Source: Oxalobacter paraformigenes
GTDB taxonomy: Bacteria > Pseudomonadota > Gammaproteobacteria > Burkholderiales > Burkholderiaceae_D
Reading direction: 5' to 3'
Length of the DNA: 64,000 bases
Assembly (NCBI RefSeq): GCF_000158475.2
Contig: NZ_KI392031.1
Coordinates: 248,001 to 312,000, forward strand
Shown here piece by piece: positions 45,789 through 55,968 of this stretch. Both the position numbers and the translations under genes were made by a program. Under the pieces are notes generated by a model. The model searched no databases and was not told the DNA's origin. It worked only from the letters and a program-made list of their open reading frames with translations. Positions within the stretch are counted from its first letter, which is position 1, and each line of letters begins with the position of its first letter.

Positions 45789-46685
45789 ATGAAAAAGATG
45801 CGTTTCCTGAACACATGTTTATGGTTTGGCCTTTTTATGACGGCAAATGCATGGGCTGCCGTCAGCGTGACGGATGACGCCGGTCTGGCCGTGACGCTTT
45901 CGCATCCCGCCCGGCGCATTGTTTCCCTGTCGCCTCACGCAACGGAGATGATTTATGCGACAGGTGCCGGGGAACAACTGGTCGGCGTGACCCGTTTCAG
46001 CGATTATCCGGGGGAGGTGCGCCAGGTTCCGGTAGTCGGCGATTTCAGGCAGATTGACCTGGAACGCGTGCTGGCGCTGAAGCCGGATTTGCTGATTGTC
46101 TGGAGTGGCGGCAATCCGCCAAAGCAGGTCGCGAAGCTGAAACAGGCGGGCATTCCGGTTTTTTACAGCCATCCGCGCCGTCTTCAAGATATTCCGGATA
46201 CGATGGTTCGACTCGGTACCCTGACAGGACATGAAGCGACGGCAGGGAGGGCGGCCGGCAAGTGGAGGCGGAAGCTGGAAGCGTTGAAAAAGAAATACCG
46301 GAACCGTCCGTCCCTGCGCGTTTTCTATCAGGTGTCGGATGTGCCGCTTTTTACCCTGAACGGCCGGCATATCGTCAATGAGATTATCGAAGTATGCGGC
46401 GGCAGGAATGTTTTTGCGGATTTGTCCGTTATCGCGCCCCATGTCAGCACGGAAGCGGTTCTGGCCGCCAATCCCGAAGTGATTGTCAGCAGTCGCGGGA
46501 TGGGCACTGAAGACGGGCTTTCGGGCTGGAAGCGGTTCAGGACACTTGACGCCGTGCGGTACGGCAATCTTTTCCGGATCGACCCGGACTGGCTGGATCG
46601 TCCGGGGCCGAGAATGATTTCCGGGGTCGGGATGATGTGCGAAAAGCTGGATGAAGGCCGGAAAAACCGGCAGGCATTCCGTTAA
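45789..46685 (+). CDS. btuF: Cobalamin-binding periplasmic protein
   Basis: 298 residues from the ATG at 45789 (an ATG at 45780 is also in frame). Signal peptide with cleavage near AWA-AVS, then the helical-backbone binding protein fold with RIVSLSPHATEMIYATGAG, GVTRFSDYP, VVGDFRQIDLERVLALKPDLLIVW and GGRNVFADL. Same family as BtuF; ligand is inferred from the riboswitch and gene order. Followed by a terminator that closes the operon. Confidence 0.9.
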   Translation: MKKMRFLNTCLWFGLFMTANAWAAVSVTDDAGLAVTLSHPARRIVSLSPHATEMIYATGAGEQLVGVTRFSDYPGEVRQVPVVGDFRQIDLERVLALKPDLLIVWSGGNPPKQVAKLKQAGIPVFYSHPRRLQDIPDTMVRLGTLTGHEATAGRAAGKWRRKLEALKKKYRNRPSLRVFYQVSDVPLFTLNGRHIVNEIIEVCGGRNVFADLSVIAPHVSTEAVLAANPEVIVSSRGMGTEDGLSGWKRFRTLDAVRYGNLFRIDPDWLDRPGPRMISGVGMMCEKLDEGRKNRQAFR

Positions 46686-46728
46686 CGGAAAAACCGGCAG
46701 ATTGTATAAGGCGCAGTCTCGAAAACGG

Positions 46729-46754
46729 AAAAAGGCAGATCGCTCTGCCTTTTT
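46729..46754. terminator. Terminator between the btu operon and panC
   Basis: AAAAAGGCAGA and TCTGCCTTTTT with a TCGC loop (stem 46734-46739 / 46744-46749), between convergent genes; A-tract and T-tract allow both directions. Confidence 0.85.
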
Positions 46755-46787
46755 GGTGAATGACGCGCTGGCGTTTTGACGGAACCC

Positions 46788-47693
<906 letters not shown>

Positions 47694-48545
47694 TTAATCG
47701 TGGTATCGGGTCAACCTTATATAAATCGGCGCGCCGGCCTCGACTTGCGTGATTTCGATCAGGGTTTCCTTGGCAAGCTCCAAAAGGGCCAGAAAGTGAA
47801 CGACGACGACGGCAAGGCCCGCCGTTTCGTCGAACAGGTCGTAAAATTCGACAAACCGGACGTTGCGCAATTGCCGCAGGATCGAGGCCATGTGTTCTCT
47901 TACCGACAGTTCCTGCTTGCTGACGGTATGGCGGGTTGACAGTTTGGCGCGGTGGATGATCCCGGCAAAAGCCTGCCGCAATTCTTCGGCCGAGACGGCC
48001 GGCCAGACTTTTTCGGGGTTTTTCGGGATAGCCGCCTGCGGCAGGAAGAAATCGGTGCCGAGCCTGGGCAATTCATCCAGCGTTTTTGCCGCCAGTTTCA
48101 TGCGTTCGTATTCCAGAAGCCGGCGAACCAGCTCGGCACGCGGGTCTTCCGGTTCTTCATCCGGCGCCGGTTTCACTTTCGGCAGTAAAAGTCGGGATTT
48201 GATTTCCACGAGCATGGCGGCCATCAGCAGGTAGTCGGCAGCCAGTTCCAGTTTTTGCGACCGGATACGATCGACATAGTGCAGGTATTGCAGCGTCAGC
48301 TCGGCCATGGGAATGTCCAGAATGTTGAAGTGCTGGCGTCTGATCAGGTATAGCAGCAGATCGAGCGGGCCTTCGAACGCTTCCAGAAACACTTCCAGCG
48401 CTTCCGGAGGGATATACAGGTCGGCCGGTATTTCGGTGACGGATTCACCGTATAAACGCGCGACGATATCGCTTTTGCCGGTTTCTCCGGGCAAAAGCAT
48501 GTCCGCTTCCGTTGAAGAGGGAGTAGCCGGCGGGAAATCTGTCAT
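47694..48545 (-). CDS. scpA: Segregation and condensation protein A
   Basis: 283 residues. Kleisin subunit of the SMC-ScpAB condensin. The N-terminal kleisin region has FEGPLDLLLYLIRRQHFNILDIPM and YLLMAAMLVEIKSRLLLP; the C-terminal winged-helix region ends in EITQVEAGAPIYIRLTR. The first 40 residues are extra and unlike core family members. Adjacent to panC as in many Burkholderiales. Confidence 0.92.
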   Translation of the reverse strand: MTDFPPATPSSTEADMLLPGETGKSDIVARLYGESVTEIPADLYIPPEALEVFLEAFEGPLDLLLYLIRRQHFNILDIPMAELTLQYLHYVDRIRSQKLELAADYLLMAAMLVEIKSRLLLPKVKPAPDEEPEDPRAELVRRLLEYERMKLAAKTLDELPRLGTDFFLPQAAIPKNPEKVWPAVSAEELRQAFAGIIHRAKLSTRHTVSKQELSVREHMASILRQLRNVRFVEFYDLFDETAGLAVVVVHFLALLELAKETLIEITQVEAGAPIYIRLTRYHD

Positions 48546-48560
48546 GACGGGTGAACCCTT

Positions 48561-48758
48561 TCAGTGAGACGACTTCGGTATTTGAGCGGGCGCTTTGCCT
48601 TTCAGTACGAAAGGAAGGGTTTCAGGCGGCCGTTTCACCGGCTCTAAGGCAGCCTGTTTTCGTGTTCTGTAACCGGTTGCCGGATGCCGTTTCCGTCCTT
48701 CTTTCAGCAAACAGTCCAGTTCCGAAATGTAGCGATTGTCCAGTCTGAATTGAATCAT
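48561..48758 (-). CDS. Small DUF3460-like protein (doubtful)
   Basis: 65 residues, highly basic with several Pro. The opening (NRYISELDCLLKEGRKRHPA) loosely matches the YVSEYTQFLNELK-type start of DUF3460, and DUF3460 usually lies directly upstream of scpA in this order. Similarity is weak and length is short. It is 15 bases from scpA. It may be a diverged member or a chance frame. Confidence 0.45.
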   Translation of the reverse strand: MIQFRLDNRYISELDCLLKEGRKRHPATGYRTRKQAALEPVKRPPETLPFVLKGKAPAQIPKSSH

Positions 48759-48854
48759 GGTTGTTAATGTCCGGGGTATGGCAAGCTTGTTGGTGAAGTC
48801 GGTAGAGTGTTTTCAGGTCGGGCGTTCTTTTGCCGTATTTCTTCCGTAAGGGGA

Positions 48855-49334
48855 TCAGGGATCCAGTATTTTTCGCATCATGACGGGAGGCGGATCCATG
48901 GTGTTGCGAGTGGAAAACTCGATTTCGGGCGCCAGCTCGAAACCGTACGCTTCATAGAGGCTGGTCAGCGGTTCCAGATACCGGTGCAGGAAAAGACGGA
49001 GTTCGGATATTTCGCAAAGCTGGGCGTGATGAATGACGGCTTCAAGCAGATTCTGGGACAGGTTCTGGCCGCAGAAAGCGGGAATGACGCCGAGCCGGCG
49101 GATTTTCCAGATGGATTCGTCTTCATCCAGTGGCGCCCAGCGCAACGATCCGGCCGGGATGCCGTCCACCAGCAGGATGAAAGCGCCTCCGGCATGCAGG
49201 TCTTCGTTGACATTGACCCAGGTATCGCGGTGACCGTGCGAGGTCGGCGGGCATTTGCCCGCCCAGGCTTTCCTCGTCAGGTCTGCAATCAGGGGAGCGT
49301 CTTCAAGAGAAGCTTCCCGGACAACAATTTTCAT
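48855..49334 (-). CDS. GNAT family N-acetyltransferase
   Basis: 159 residues. The GNAT fold is shown by the N-terminal IVVREASLEDAPLIADLTR, the beta-strand GIPAGSLRW, the acetyl-CoA-binding RRLGVIPAFCGQNLSQNLL region, and a C-terminal YEAYGFEL motif. Substrate unknown. Start lies 9 bases after the metG stop, so they are cotranscribed. Confidence 0.85.
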   Translation of the reverse strand: MKIVVREASLEDAPLIADLTRKAWAGKCPPTSHGHRDTWVNVNEDLHAGGAFILLVDGIPAGSLRWAPLDEDESIWKIRRLGVIPAFCGQNLSQNLLEAVIHHAQLCEISELRLFLHRYLEPLTSLYEAYGFELAPEIEFSTRNTMDPPPVMMRKILDP

Positions 49335-49343
49335 CGTTTTTCC

Positions 49344-51431
49344 TTAACGCAATCGCATGCCGGGTTTGGCGCCGGGCCAGGGCTGAAGGATATAGATGCC
49401 GGCATCGTCCTTGCCGGACGCCGCCATGACCATGCCTTCGGAGACGCCGAATTTCATTTTGCGCGGCGCCAGATTGGCGACGACGACGGTCAGTTTGCCG
49501 GCCAGTTCTTCCGGTTTGTAGGCGGAACGGATGCCGGCGAAAATAGTGCGTAACCGGCCCTCGCCGACATCGACCGACAGCCTCAGCAGCTTGTCGGCAC
49601 CTTCGACAAGGCTGCAATCAACGATTTTCGCGATACGCATATCGACTTTGGCGAAGTCGTCGATCGTGATCTGGTTTGCCAGCGGTTCGATGGCGGGGGC
49701 GGATTTTTCTTCCGGAACCGGTGTGTCCGCTGCCGTTTGCGGAGCGTCGAACAGGGCATCCAGCATTTTCTGATCCACGCGTTGCATCAGGTGTTCGTAA
49801 GGATTGATGGCATGGCTGTCTTCCAGCGGTTTTTCCACATCAGACCACTGGAGCGGCGGAAGGTTCAGAAAGGCCTCGACCTTTTCGGAAACGGCGGGAA
49901 GCACCGGTTTCAGGTATATGCTCAGAATGCGGAAGGCTTCCAGCAGGCGGGTACAGACCTGATGGAGTGCTTCGCTTTTTTCCGGATCCTTGGCCAGAAC
50001 CCAGGGTTTGTTGGCATCGACATAGGCGTTTACTTCATCGGCAAGATGCATGATCTGGCGGAGGGCCTTGCCGAATTCGCGTTTCTCGTACAATTCAGCG
50101 ATCTCGCCGGAAGCGGCCCGGAGCGTATCCAGTACCGGGGTATCCTCTGTTTTCCAGTCTTTTGCCAGTTTCCCGCCGAAGCGTTTGGTGATGAATCCGG
50201 CCGCCCGGCTGGCGATGTTGACGTATTTGCCGACCAGATCGGCATTGACGCGGGCGATGAAATCGTCGCCGGTGAAGTCGATGTCCTCGACGCGGTCGGA
50301 CAGTTTGGCCGCCAGATAGTAACGCAGCCATTCGGGGTTCATGCCGATTTCCAGGTAACGCAGTGGCGAGATGCCGGTACCGCGCGATTTGGACATTTTT
50401 TCACCGCCGACAGTGATAAAACCGTGCACATAGACATTGTCGGGCACGCGCATGTCGGCAAAATGGAGCATGGCCGGCCAGAACAGGGTGTGGAAGTAAA
50501 TGATGTCCTTGCCGATGAAATGGTATTGTTCGGTTTCCGGATCGGCCATGAAGGCGTCGTAATCGCCGCCCGTTTTGTTGAAATAATTTTTGAGCGATGC
50601 CAGATAACCGACCGGCGCATCCAGCCAGACGTAAAAATATTTGCCGGGCGCGTCAGGTATTTCAATGCCGAAGTAGGGCGCGTCGCGGCTGATATCCCAG
50701 TCGGAGAGGGCATTTTCCTCTCCCTCCTTTCCTTCGAGCCATTCGCGGGCCTTGTTGGCGACTTCCGGTTGCAATCGGGGTTCGCCGTCGACATTGCCGA
50801 GGGTCCATTCTTTCAGGAAGGCCGTGCATTGCGGATCGGACAGTTTAAAGAAGAAATGTTCGGACTGTTTCATGACCGGTGTGGCGCCCGTCAGGATCGA
50901 ATAGGGATTTTTCAGCTCGGTCGGGGTATAGACGCTGCTGCAGCTTTCACACGTATCGCCGTACTGGTCTTTGGCGCCGCATTTGGGGCATTCGCCCTTG
51001 ATGTAGCGGTCCGGCAAAAACATTTCTTTTACCGGGTCGAAGAACTGTTCGATGGTTTTCGATTCAATCAGGCCCTTTGCCTTGAGGCGGCGGTAGATTT
51101 CGCGGGACAGCTCGTAATTTTCGGAACCGTCGGTCGAGTGCCAGTTGTCGAAACTGATCAGAAAACCGTTTAACGGAGCGGCGCGGCCCGCCGCGATTTC
51201 CGCCACAAATTCCTGCGGCGTTTTGCCGGCTTTTTCAGCCGCGATCATGATGGGCGCGCCGTGCACATCGTCGGCGCCGACGAAATGGACTTCCCGCTGT
51301 TTTCCATTGTCCTGCTGCATCCGCTGGAAACGGACCCAGATATCGGCCTGAATATATTCCATGATGTGCCCGATATGGAACGGGGCGTTGGCGTATGGCA
51401 GAGCGGTGGTGACAAACAGCTTTCGTGACAT
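49344..51431 (-). CDS. metG: Methionyl-tRNA synthetase
   Basis: 695 residues from the ATG at 51431. Class I synthetase with FHIGH in the Rossmann fold, a zinc-knuckle set (CPKCG ... CESC), the [13 protein letters not shown] segment, and KMSKS in [10 protein letters not shown]. The C-terminal domain after about 590 is an EMAP/Trbp111-type tRNA-binding domain ([17 protein letters not shown]), giving a dimeric enzyme. An in-frame extension to 52049 is non-homologous. Divergent from apbC across 110 bases. Confidence 0.96.
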   Translation of the reverse strand: MSRKLFVTTALPYANAPFHIGHIMEYIQADIWVRFQRMQQDNGKQREVHFVGADDVHGAPIMIAAEKAGKTPQEFVAEIAAGRAAPLNGFLISFDNWHSTDGSENYELSREIYRRLKAKGLIESKTIEQFFDPVKEMFLPDRYIKGECPKCGAKDQYGDTCESCSSVYTPTELKNPYSILTGATPVMKQSEHFFFKLSDPQCTAFLKEWTLGNVDGEPRLQPEVANKAREWLEGKEGEENALSDWDISRDAPYFGIEIPDAPGKYFYVWLDAPVGYLASLKNYFNKTGGDYDAFMADPETEQYHFIGKDIIYFHTLFWPAMLHFADMRVPDNVYVHGFITVGGEKMSKSRGTGISPLRYLEIGMNPEWLRYYLAAKLSDRVEDIDFTGDDFIARVNADLVGKYVNIASRAAGFITKRFGGKLAKDWKTEDTPVLDTLRAASGEIAELYEKREFGKALRQIMHLADEVNAYVDANKPWVLAKDPEKSEALHQVCTRLLEAFRILSIYLKPVLPAVSEKVEAFLNLPPLQWSDVEKPLEDSHAINPYEHLMQRVDQKMLDALFDAPQTAADTPVPEEKSAPAIEPLANQITIDDFAKVDMRIAKIVDCSLVEGADKLLRLSVDVGEGRLRTIFAGIRSAYKPEELAGKLTVVVANLAPRKMKFGVSEGMVMAASGKDDAGIYILQPWPGAKPGMRLR

Positions 51432-51542
51432 GATGAATATGAAAAATTGACAGAAATGCTTCATTTTACCAGTCTTGTGAGGTGAAACGGGCATCTTTTG
51501 TGCTTTTGCGCTAGACTTCTTCTTCCAGAGAAAGGAGAAAAA

Positions 51543-52628
51543 ATGTCCATGACGCCGGAAACAATCAGAAAAGCCATTTCGGGGGTGGTTGACGAGAATT
51601 TGCAAACCGATTACGTCAGCGCCGGATGGGTCAAGAATATCGCCATTGACGGAAACGCGGTATCGCTGACGGTCGAACTGGGGTATCCCGCCAAAAGTCT
51701 TCACGCGTTTATCCGGAACCGGCTTTTGGCGGCCCTGAAAGAGGTGGAGGGAATCGGGGATATCCGTATCGACGTGACGACGACCATGTTGACGCATGCC
51801 GTTCAGCGTGGCGTCAAGCCCTTGCCGGGCGTCAGGAACATCATTGCCGTTTCGTCCGGCAAGGGCGGTGTCGGCAAATCGACCGTAACAGCCAATCTGG
51901 CGCTGGCGCTGGCGGCGGAAGGGGCGCGGGTCGGCATTCTGGACGCCGATATTTACGGGCCTTCGCAACCGACTCTGATGGGCATTTCGGAAAAACCGAA
52001 ATCGTCGGACGGCCAGCATTTCGATCCGATTGAACAATACGGCCTGCAATTGATGTCGATCGGTTTCATGATGGATTCGGTCCAGCCGCTGGCCTGGCGC
52101 GCGCCCATGATCACGCAGGCGCTGATGCAGTTGCTTGGGCAGACGAAATGGCGCGATCTGGATTATCTGCTGATCGACATGCCGCCGGGAACGGGCGATA
52201 TCCAGATGACCCTGTCGCAGAAAGCGCCGCTGACAGGCGCGGTCGTGGTGACGACGCCTCAGGACGTTGCTGTTTTGGATGCGAAAAAGGGATTGATGAT
52301 GTTCCGGAAAATGAATGTCGATATTTTAGGTATTGTCGAAAACATGAGTTCCTATGTCTGTACGCATTGCGGACAGATTGAACATATTTTCGGCAAGGAT
52401 GGCGGCAAGTTGATGAGCGAGACGTATGGCGTCGATTCGCTCGGGGAAATTCCGCTGAACATCGCCGTTCGCGAACAGACGGATAACGGCAAGCCGGTCG
52501 TGGTGGCCGAACCGGAAGGACTGATGGCCCGGATTTTCCGGGATATCGCGTACCGCCTTGCCGCAAAGGTCGCGCTGAAACCGAAGGACATGACTGGCAT
52601 GTTTCCGCCGGTAAGGGTCGAACCCTGA
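51543..52628 (+). CDS. apbC: Iron-sulfur cluster carrier protein ApbC/Mrp
   Basis: 361 residues from the ATG at 51543 (GAAAGGAG upstream). N-terminal MIP18-like domain (about 1-90), then a deviant P-loop ATPase with [25 protein letters not shown] and [10 protein letters not shown]; the CTHCG motif supplies the cysteines that bind the transferred cluster. Scaffold for Fe-S assembly. Tail to tail with the regulator at 52635 (6-base gap). Confidence 0.94.
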   Translation: MSMTPETIRKAISGVVDENLQTDYVSAGWVKNIAIDGNAVSLTVELGYPAKSLHAFIRNRLLAALKEVEGIGDIRIDVTTTMLTHAVQRGVKPLPGVRNIIAVSSGKGGVGKSTVTANLALALAAEGARVGILDADIYGPSQPTLMGISEKPKSSDGQHFDPIEQYGLQLMSIGFMMDSVQPLAWRAPMITQALMQLLGQTKWRDLDYLLIDMPPGTGDIQMTLSQKAPLTGAVVVTTPQDVAVLDAKKGLMMFRKMNVDILGIVENMSSYVCTHCGQIEHIFGKDGGKLMSETYGVDSLGEIPLNIAVREQTDNGKPVVVAEPEGLMARIFRDIAYRLAAKVALKPKDMTGMFPPVRVEP

Positions 52629-52634
52629 AGTTTG

Positions 52635-53714
52635 TCAGACGTCCACCAGCCTGAAAACGTCGCTGACGGCGTGGATCTTGCCGGTTTCGGTCGCGTCGTA
52701 ACCGCCAAGCTGGTTGATTTCATGGATGAATTCATCGCTGCGCATGATGGACAGCATTTCCTGCATGGCCTTGCTTTCCAGCGTTTCACGGGCAATGGCG
52801 AAGAAATAGCGTTCTTCGACCAGCGGCACGAAATCCAGCCCGAAGCGGTGCGCAGCCGTTTCGACGCCGAACCCGACATCGGCCATATTGCTGGCGATAT
52901 AGGCGGCCACGGCGGCATGGGTGAATTCCGTTGTCTCGAAACCGTTGATGCTGGCGGAATCGATCCTGTTTTTCAAGAGCAGGGTTTCGAACACTTGCCG
53001 GGTGGACGATCCGCTTTGCCGGTTGACGAAACGTATGTCGCCACGCGTCAGATCCTTGAAGGACAGGATTCTTTTGGGGTTGCCCTTGGCGATCAGAAGC
53101 CCCTGTTTCAGATTGGCGAGATGAATCAGGCAATGTTCTTCACGCGACAGGAAGCGGAGATAAAGCTGCAGCACGCTGTCTTCATAGACATCGACAGGCA
53201 AATGGAAGCCGGCAATTTCACAATCGCCCTGGGCCAGGGTGGCCAGCGCTTCCATGCTGTTCTGGTAACGCAATTTGATGGGCAGTTCCTGACGGTTGAT
53301 GTGCTCCATCAGGGTGGAGATGGCAAAGCCGTGACTGGCGCAAAGCCGTATGGTCCGGTTGTTGCCCAGTACGCTTTTCGCCAGTTCGGTTTCCAGCTCG
53401 GAAGAAAGCGATTCCAGCGTCGGGGAAAGCCGGGCGGCGATACGTCTTTCGGCCCACAGCAGGGTGGTGGCAAAACGGGTCAGTGTTGTACCGCGTCCAC
53501 GGTGTTTTTCGAGTAAAGGCGTGCCGAAAACCGATTCGGCTTCACGCAGCAATCCCCAGGCATGCCGGTAGGAAAGTCCCAGTCCCTTGGCCGCCTGCAA
53601 TATGGCGCCTTCGGTTTGTATCGCGTCCAGAAGCCGCAACAGCATAGCCGTGTCAATCGACGGTTTTTTGCCGTAGGCAATTCGCCAGTGAGGTTCTATG
53701 GAAACTTTGTACAT
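52635..53714 (-). CDS. ModE-type HTH regulator with solute-binding domain (COG1910-like)
   Basis: 359 residues from the ATG at 53714 (an upstream start at 53747 is possible). N-terminal winged helix with the LysR/ModE-like SYRHAWGLLREAE element (about 48-66). The rest resembles a periplasmic-binding-protein fold used as a cytoplasmic sensor: RYQNSMEALATLAQGDCEIAGFHLP, FVNRQSGSSTRQVFE and a GYDAT end. In this family, an oxyanion such as molybdate or tungstate is the suspected ligand. It faces the OFA transporter gene across 190 bases, suggesting it controls that gene. Confidence 0.85.
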   Translation of the reverse strand: MYKVSIEPHWRIAYGKKPSIDTAMLLRLLDAIQTEGAILQAAKGLGLSYRHAWGLLREAESVFGTPLLEKHRGRGTTLTRFATTLLWAERRIAARLSPTLESLSSELETELAKSVLGNNRTIRLCASHGFAISTLMEHINRQELPIKLRYQNSMEALATLAQGDCEIAGFHLPVDVYEDSVLQLYLRFLSREEHCLIHLANLKQGLLIAKGNPKRILSFKDLTRGDIRFVNRQSGSSTRQVFETLLLKNRIDSASINGFETTEFTHAAVAAYIASNMADVGFGVETAAHRFGLDFVPLVEERYFFAIARETLESKAMQEMLSIMRSDEFIHEINQLGGYDATETGKIHAVSDVFRLVDV

Positions 53715-53728
53715 ACCGCATTGTAACC

Positions 53729-53742
53729 TATATGAAGATATA
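53729..53742. promoter_or_regulatory. TATAT-N4-ATATA inverted repeat in the regulator/transporter interval
   Basis: A palindrome TATAT-GAAG-ATATA lies 15 bases upstream of the regulator start and about 170 bases before the transporter start. Its TATAT halves recall the TATATA/TATAT halves of ModE operators, but with a shorter spacer. Candidate operator only. Confidence 0.4.
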
Positions 53743-53907
53743 TGCAAAAAATTACTTATAGCCTACCGAATTTAGCAGTGGTATTATGCGACGATAAATT
53801 TTCGTTCATCAACGTTTTTTGCGGTTTGTTGCAGATGAACAAGCGGCAGATGTGCCAAAAAAACCGTATTGTCAGTTTTTTTTCATAGGGTGTAAGGAGA
53901 GTATTGT

Positions 53908-55572
53908 ATGTCTTTTTTGAAGCTCGGTAAGGAATATACCGTAGCCGGCGAGGGTTTCAATCGCTGGCTGGTACCTACTTCCGCATTGATGATTCACCTA
54001 TGCGTCGGTATGGGTTACGGTATGTCCGTGTTCTGGTTGCCAATGTCCAGGCTGGTCGGTGTATCGCAAGGTCTTGGTAAAGCTCTGGCATGTCCTGCGG
54101 ACATGAGTTTTTTCGCCCAATTGTTTACCACCCAGTGCGACTGGAAAGTCGTGATGTGTAGCGTTATTTTCGGTATCCTGTTCTTCATGCTGGGCACTAC
54201 TACCGCTATTCTCGGCAACTGGCTGGAACACGTTGGCCCGCGCAAATGCGGCCTGGCTTCCTGCTGCTGCTTCTGCTTTTTCTTCTTCATGCTGGCTGTA
54301 GCGACCTTTACCCATCAGTTGTGGATCGCCTGGGTGTCCGCCATCATCGGCGGTATCGGGCTGGGCCTTGGCTATATTACGCCGGTTTCCACCCTGATCA
54401 AATGGTTCCCTGACCGCGTCGGTATGGCAACGGGTATGGCTGTCGGCGGTTTCGGCGGCGGCGCCATGGTCGGCGCTCCTCTGGCACAGAAACTGATCGC
54501 TTTCTTCGCTACTCCCACTTCCGTCGGTCTGTGGCAGGCTTTCTTCGTCATGGCATGCTGCTATACGGTCATGATGCTTCTGGGCTGCTTCACGATCAAG
54601 GTCGCACCGTCCGGATACAAACCGGCTGGCTGGGTACCGAAAAACACCGGCAACATGGTTGACGACGGTCACGGCGGTCTGATCGAAGCGTCTTCTTTCA
54701 ACGTTTCCACCAGCAAGGCTGTCAGAACTCCCCAGTTCTGGTTCTGCTGGTTCATGCTTTTCCTGAACATCGCGGCCGGTATCGGCGTTCTGGCGATGGC
54801 TTCCCCGCTGCTGCAGGAAGTGTTCGCCGGTAACCTGATCGGTATGCCGGGTGTTCCGTTCGACCAGTTGACCGATGGGCAAAAAGGCCAGGTCGCGATG
54901 ATCGCTGCCGGTTTCACAGGTCTTCTGTCGCTGTTCAACATCGGTGGCCGTGTTGTCTGGGCTTCGCTCTCTGACAAACTGGGCCGCAAGACGGTTTACT
55001 TCATCTATTCCATCGTGGGCGCCATTCTGTACGCATCGATCCCGACTCTGGCTTCTTCCCTGAACCTGATCCTGTTCCTGTGTGCGGTCTGCGTCTGTAT
55101 TTCGTTCTACGGCGGCGGCTTCTCGACCATTCCGGCTTATCTGGCCGACCTGTTCGGCACCCAGTTCGTCGGCGCTATTCACGGCCGTCTGCTGACTGCA
55201 TGGTCTACCGCAGGTCTGTTGTCCCCATTGCTGATCAACATCATCCGTGACATGCAGCTGAACGCAGGTGTCGCCAAGGCACAGGCTTATTCCGTCACGC
55301 TGTATATCATGGCCGTTCTGCTCGTGATCGAATTCTTCTTCGCTATCATGATCCGTCCGGTCAACAGCAAGTACTACATGACCGAAGAGGAAGTCAAGGC
55401 TGCCAAAGCGGAACTGGAAGAAAAGGTTGCCCAAGCCCAGGCATCCGGCGTTGTTCCTCCAGCCAAACCGACTTCTGCCGGTACCATGATCATTTGCTGG
55501 CTGATCGTCGGTATTCCTCTGCTCTGGGGGATTTACCAGGTTGTCCTGCAAACGGCCAAGATGTTTGCCTAA
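53908..55572 (+). CDS. OFA-family MFS transporter (oxalate/formate antiporter-like)
   Basis: 554 residues with about 12-14 membrane helices, longer than OxlT (418). MFS/OFA features: WFPDRVGMATGMAVGGFG, RTPQFWFCWF, NIGGRVVWASLSDKLGRKT and the GTQFVGAIHGRLL region. Aligning with OxlT by these motifs, the substrate arginine is kept (R348) but the second essential lysine is replaced by Trp432. A Cys-rich helix (SCCCFCFFFF) and a C-terminal extra helix pair are unusual. Codon use is strongly biased (highly expressed pattern). AAGGAGAG ribosome site. Terminator follows. The substrate is probably a carboxylate other than oxalate. Confidence 0.88.
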   Translation: MSFLKLGKEYTVAGEGFNRWLVPTSALMIHLCVGMGYGMSVFWLPMSRLVGVSQGLGKALACPADMSFFAQLFTTQCDWKVVMCSVIFGILFFMLGTTTAILGNWLEHVGPRKCGLASCCCFCFFFFMLAVATFTHQLWIAWVSAIIGGIGLGLGYITPVSTLIKWFPDRVGMATGMAVGGFGGGAMVGAPLAQKLIAFFATPTSVGLWQAFFVMACCYTVMMLLGCFTIKVAPSGYKPAGWVPKNTGNMVDDGHGGLIEASSFNVSTSKAVRTPQFWFCWFMLFLNIAAGIGVLAMASPLLQEVFAGNLIGMPGVPFDQLTDGQKGQVAMIAAGFTGLLSLFNIGGRVVWASLSDKLGRKTVYFIYSIVGAILYASIPTLASSLNLILFLCAVCVCISFYGGGFSTIPAYLADLFGTQFVGAIHGRLLTAWSTAGLLSPLLINIIRDMQLNAGVAKAQAYSVTLYIMAVLLVIEFFFAIMIRPVNSKYYMTEEEVKAAKAELEEKVAQAQASGVVPPAKPTSAGTMIICWLIVGIPLLWGIYQVVLQTAKMFA

Positions 55573-55617
55573 TACGTTATTGACAGCTCGTTCACCCTGG
55601 GCTGTTCAGTGAACCGA

Positions 55618-55652
55618 TGTCCGCATGTGCGCAAGCCATGCGGACATTTTTT
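55618..55652 (+). terminator. Terminator after the OFA transporter
   Basis: TGTCCGCATG (55618-55627) and CATGCGGACA (55637-55646) form a 10-bp stem with a 9-base loop followed by six T's. A strong intrinsic terminator. Confidence 0.92.
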
Positions 55653-55968
55653 CACGGTGTCCCGTACCGTGCGGTTTTTCCCGCTTGCATTCGGTCAGGA
55701 GGAAAACGGTGTGCCTGATGTTTCCGAAAAAGGTGTCGGAACAGTCCGTGATGTCTGCCGGTTGCCCTCCCGAAGACCGTTTTCCTGCACGGGCATGACG
55801 CGATTGCCCATTCCGGAAAAACCGGCCTGGCGTTTTCCGCTTTCTTCAAAACCGTGTTGCGCGTAGTGCAGTACCCTGTCGAATCGTGGACAATAACGGA
55901 CACAATTGCGCTGGGAACGCCGCCATCGCGGTAAAATAGACGTTTCGTTTATTCTTTCCGATTTCATC
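55653..55968. other. Intergenic region before gltX
   Basis: About 315 bases with no supported gene. The last part should hold the gltX promoter and leader; I see no clear ribosome site directly before the gltX ATG. Confidence 0.4.

Noticed and set aside
49737-51173. 478-codon plus-strand frame
   Set aside because: Antisense shadow of metG.
53998-55551. 517-codon minus-strand frame
   Set aside because: Antisense to the OFA transporter. The strong codon bias of the sense gene leaves stops rare on the other strand; translation is Asp/Gln/His-rich and meaningless.
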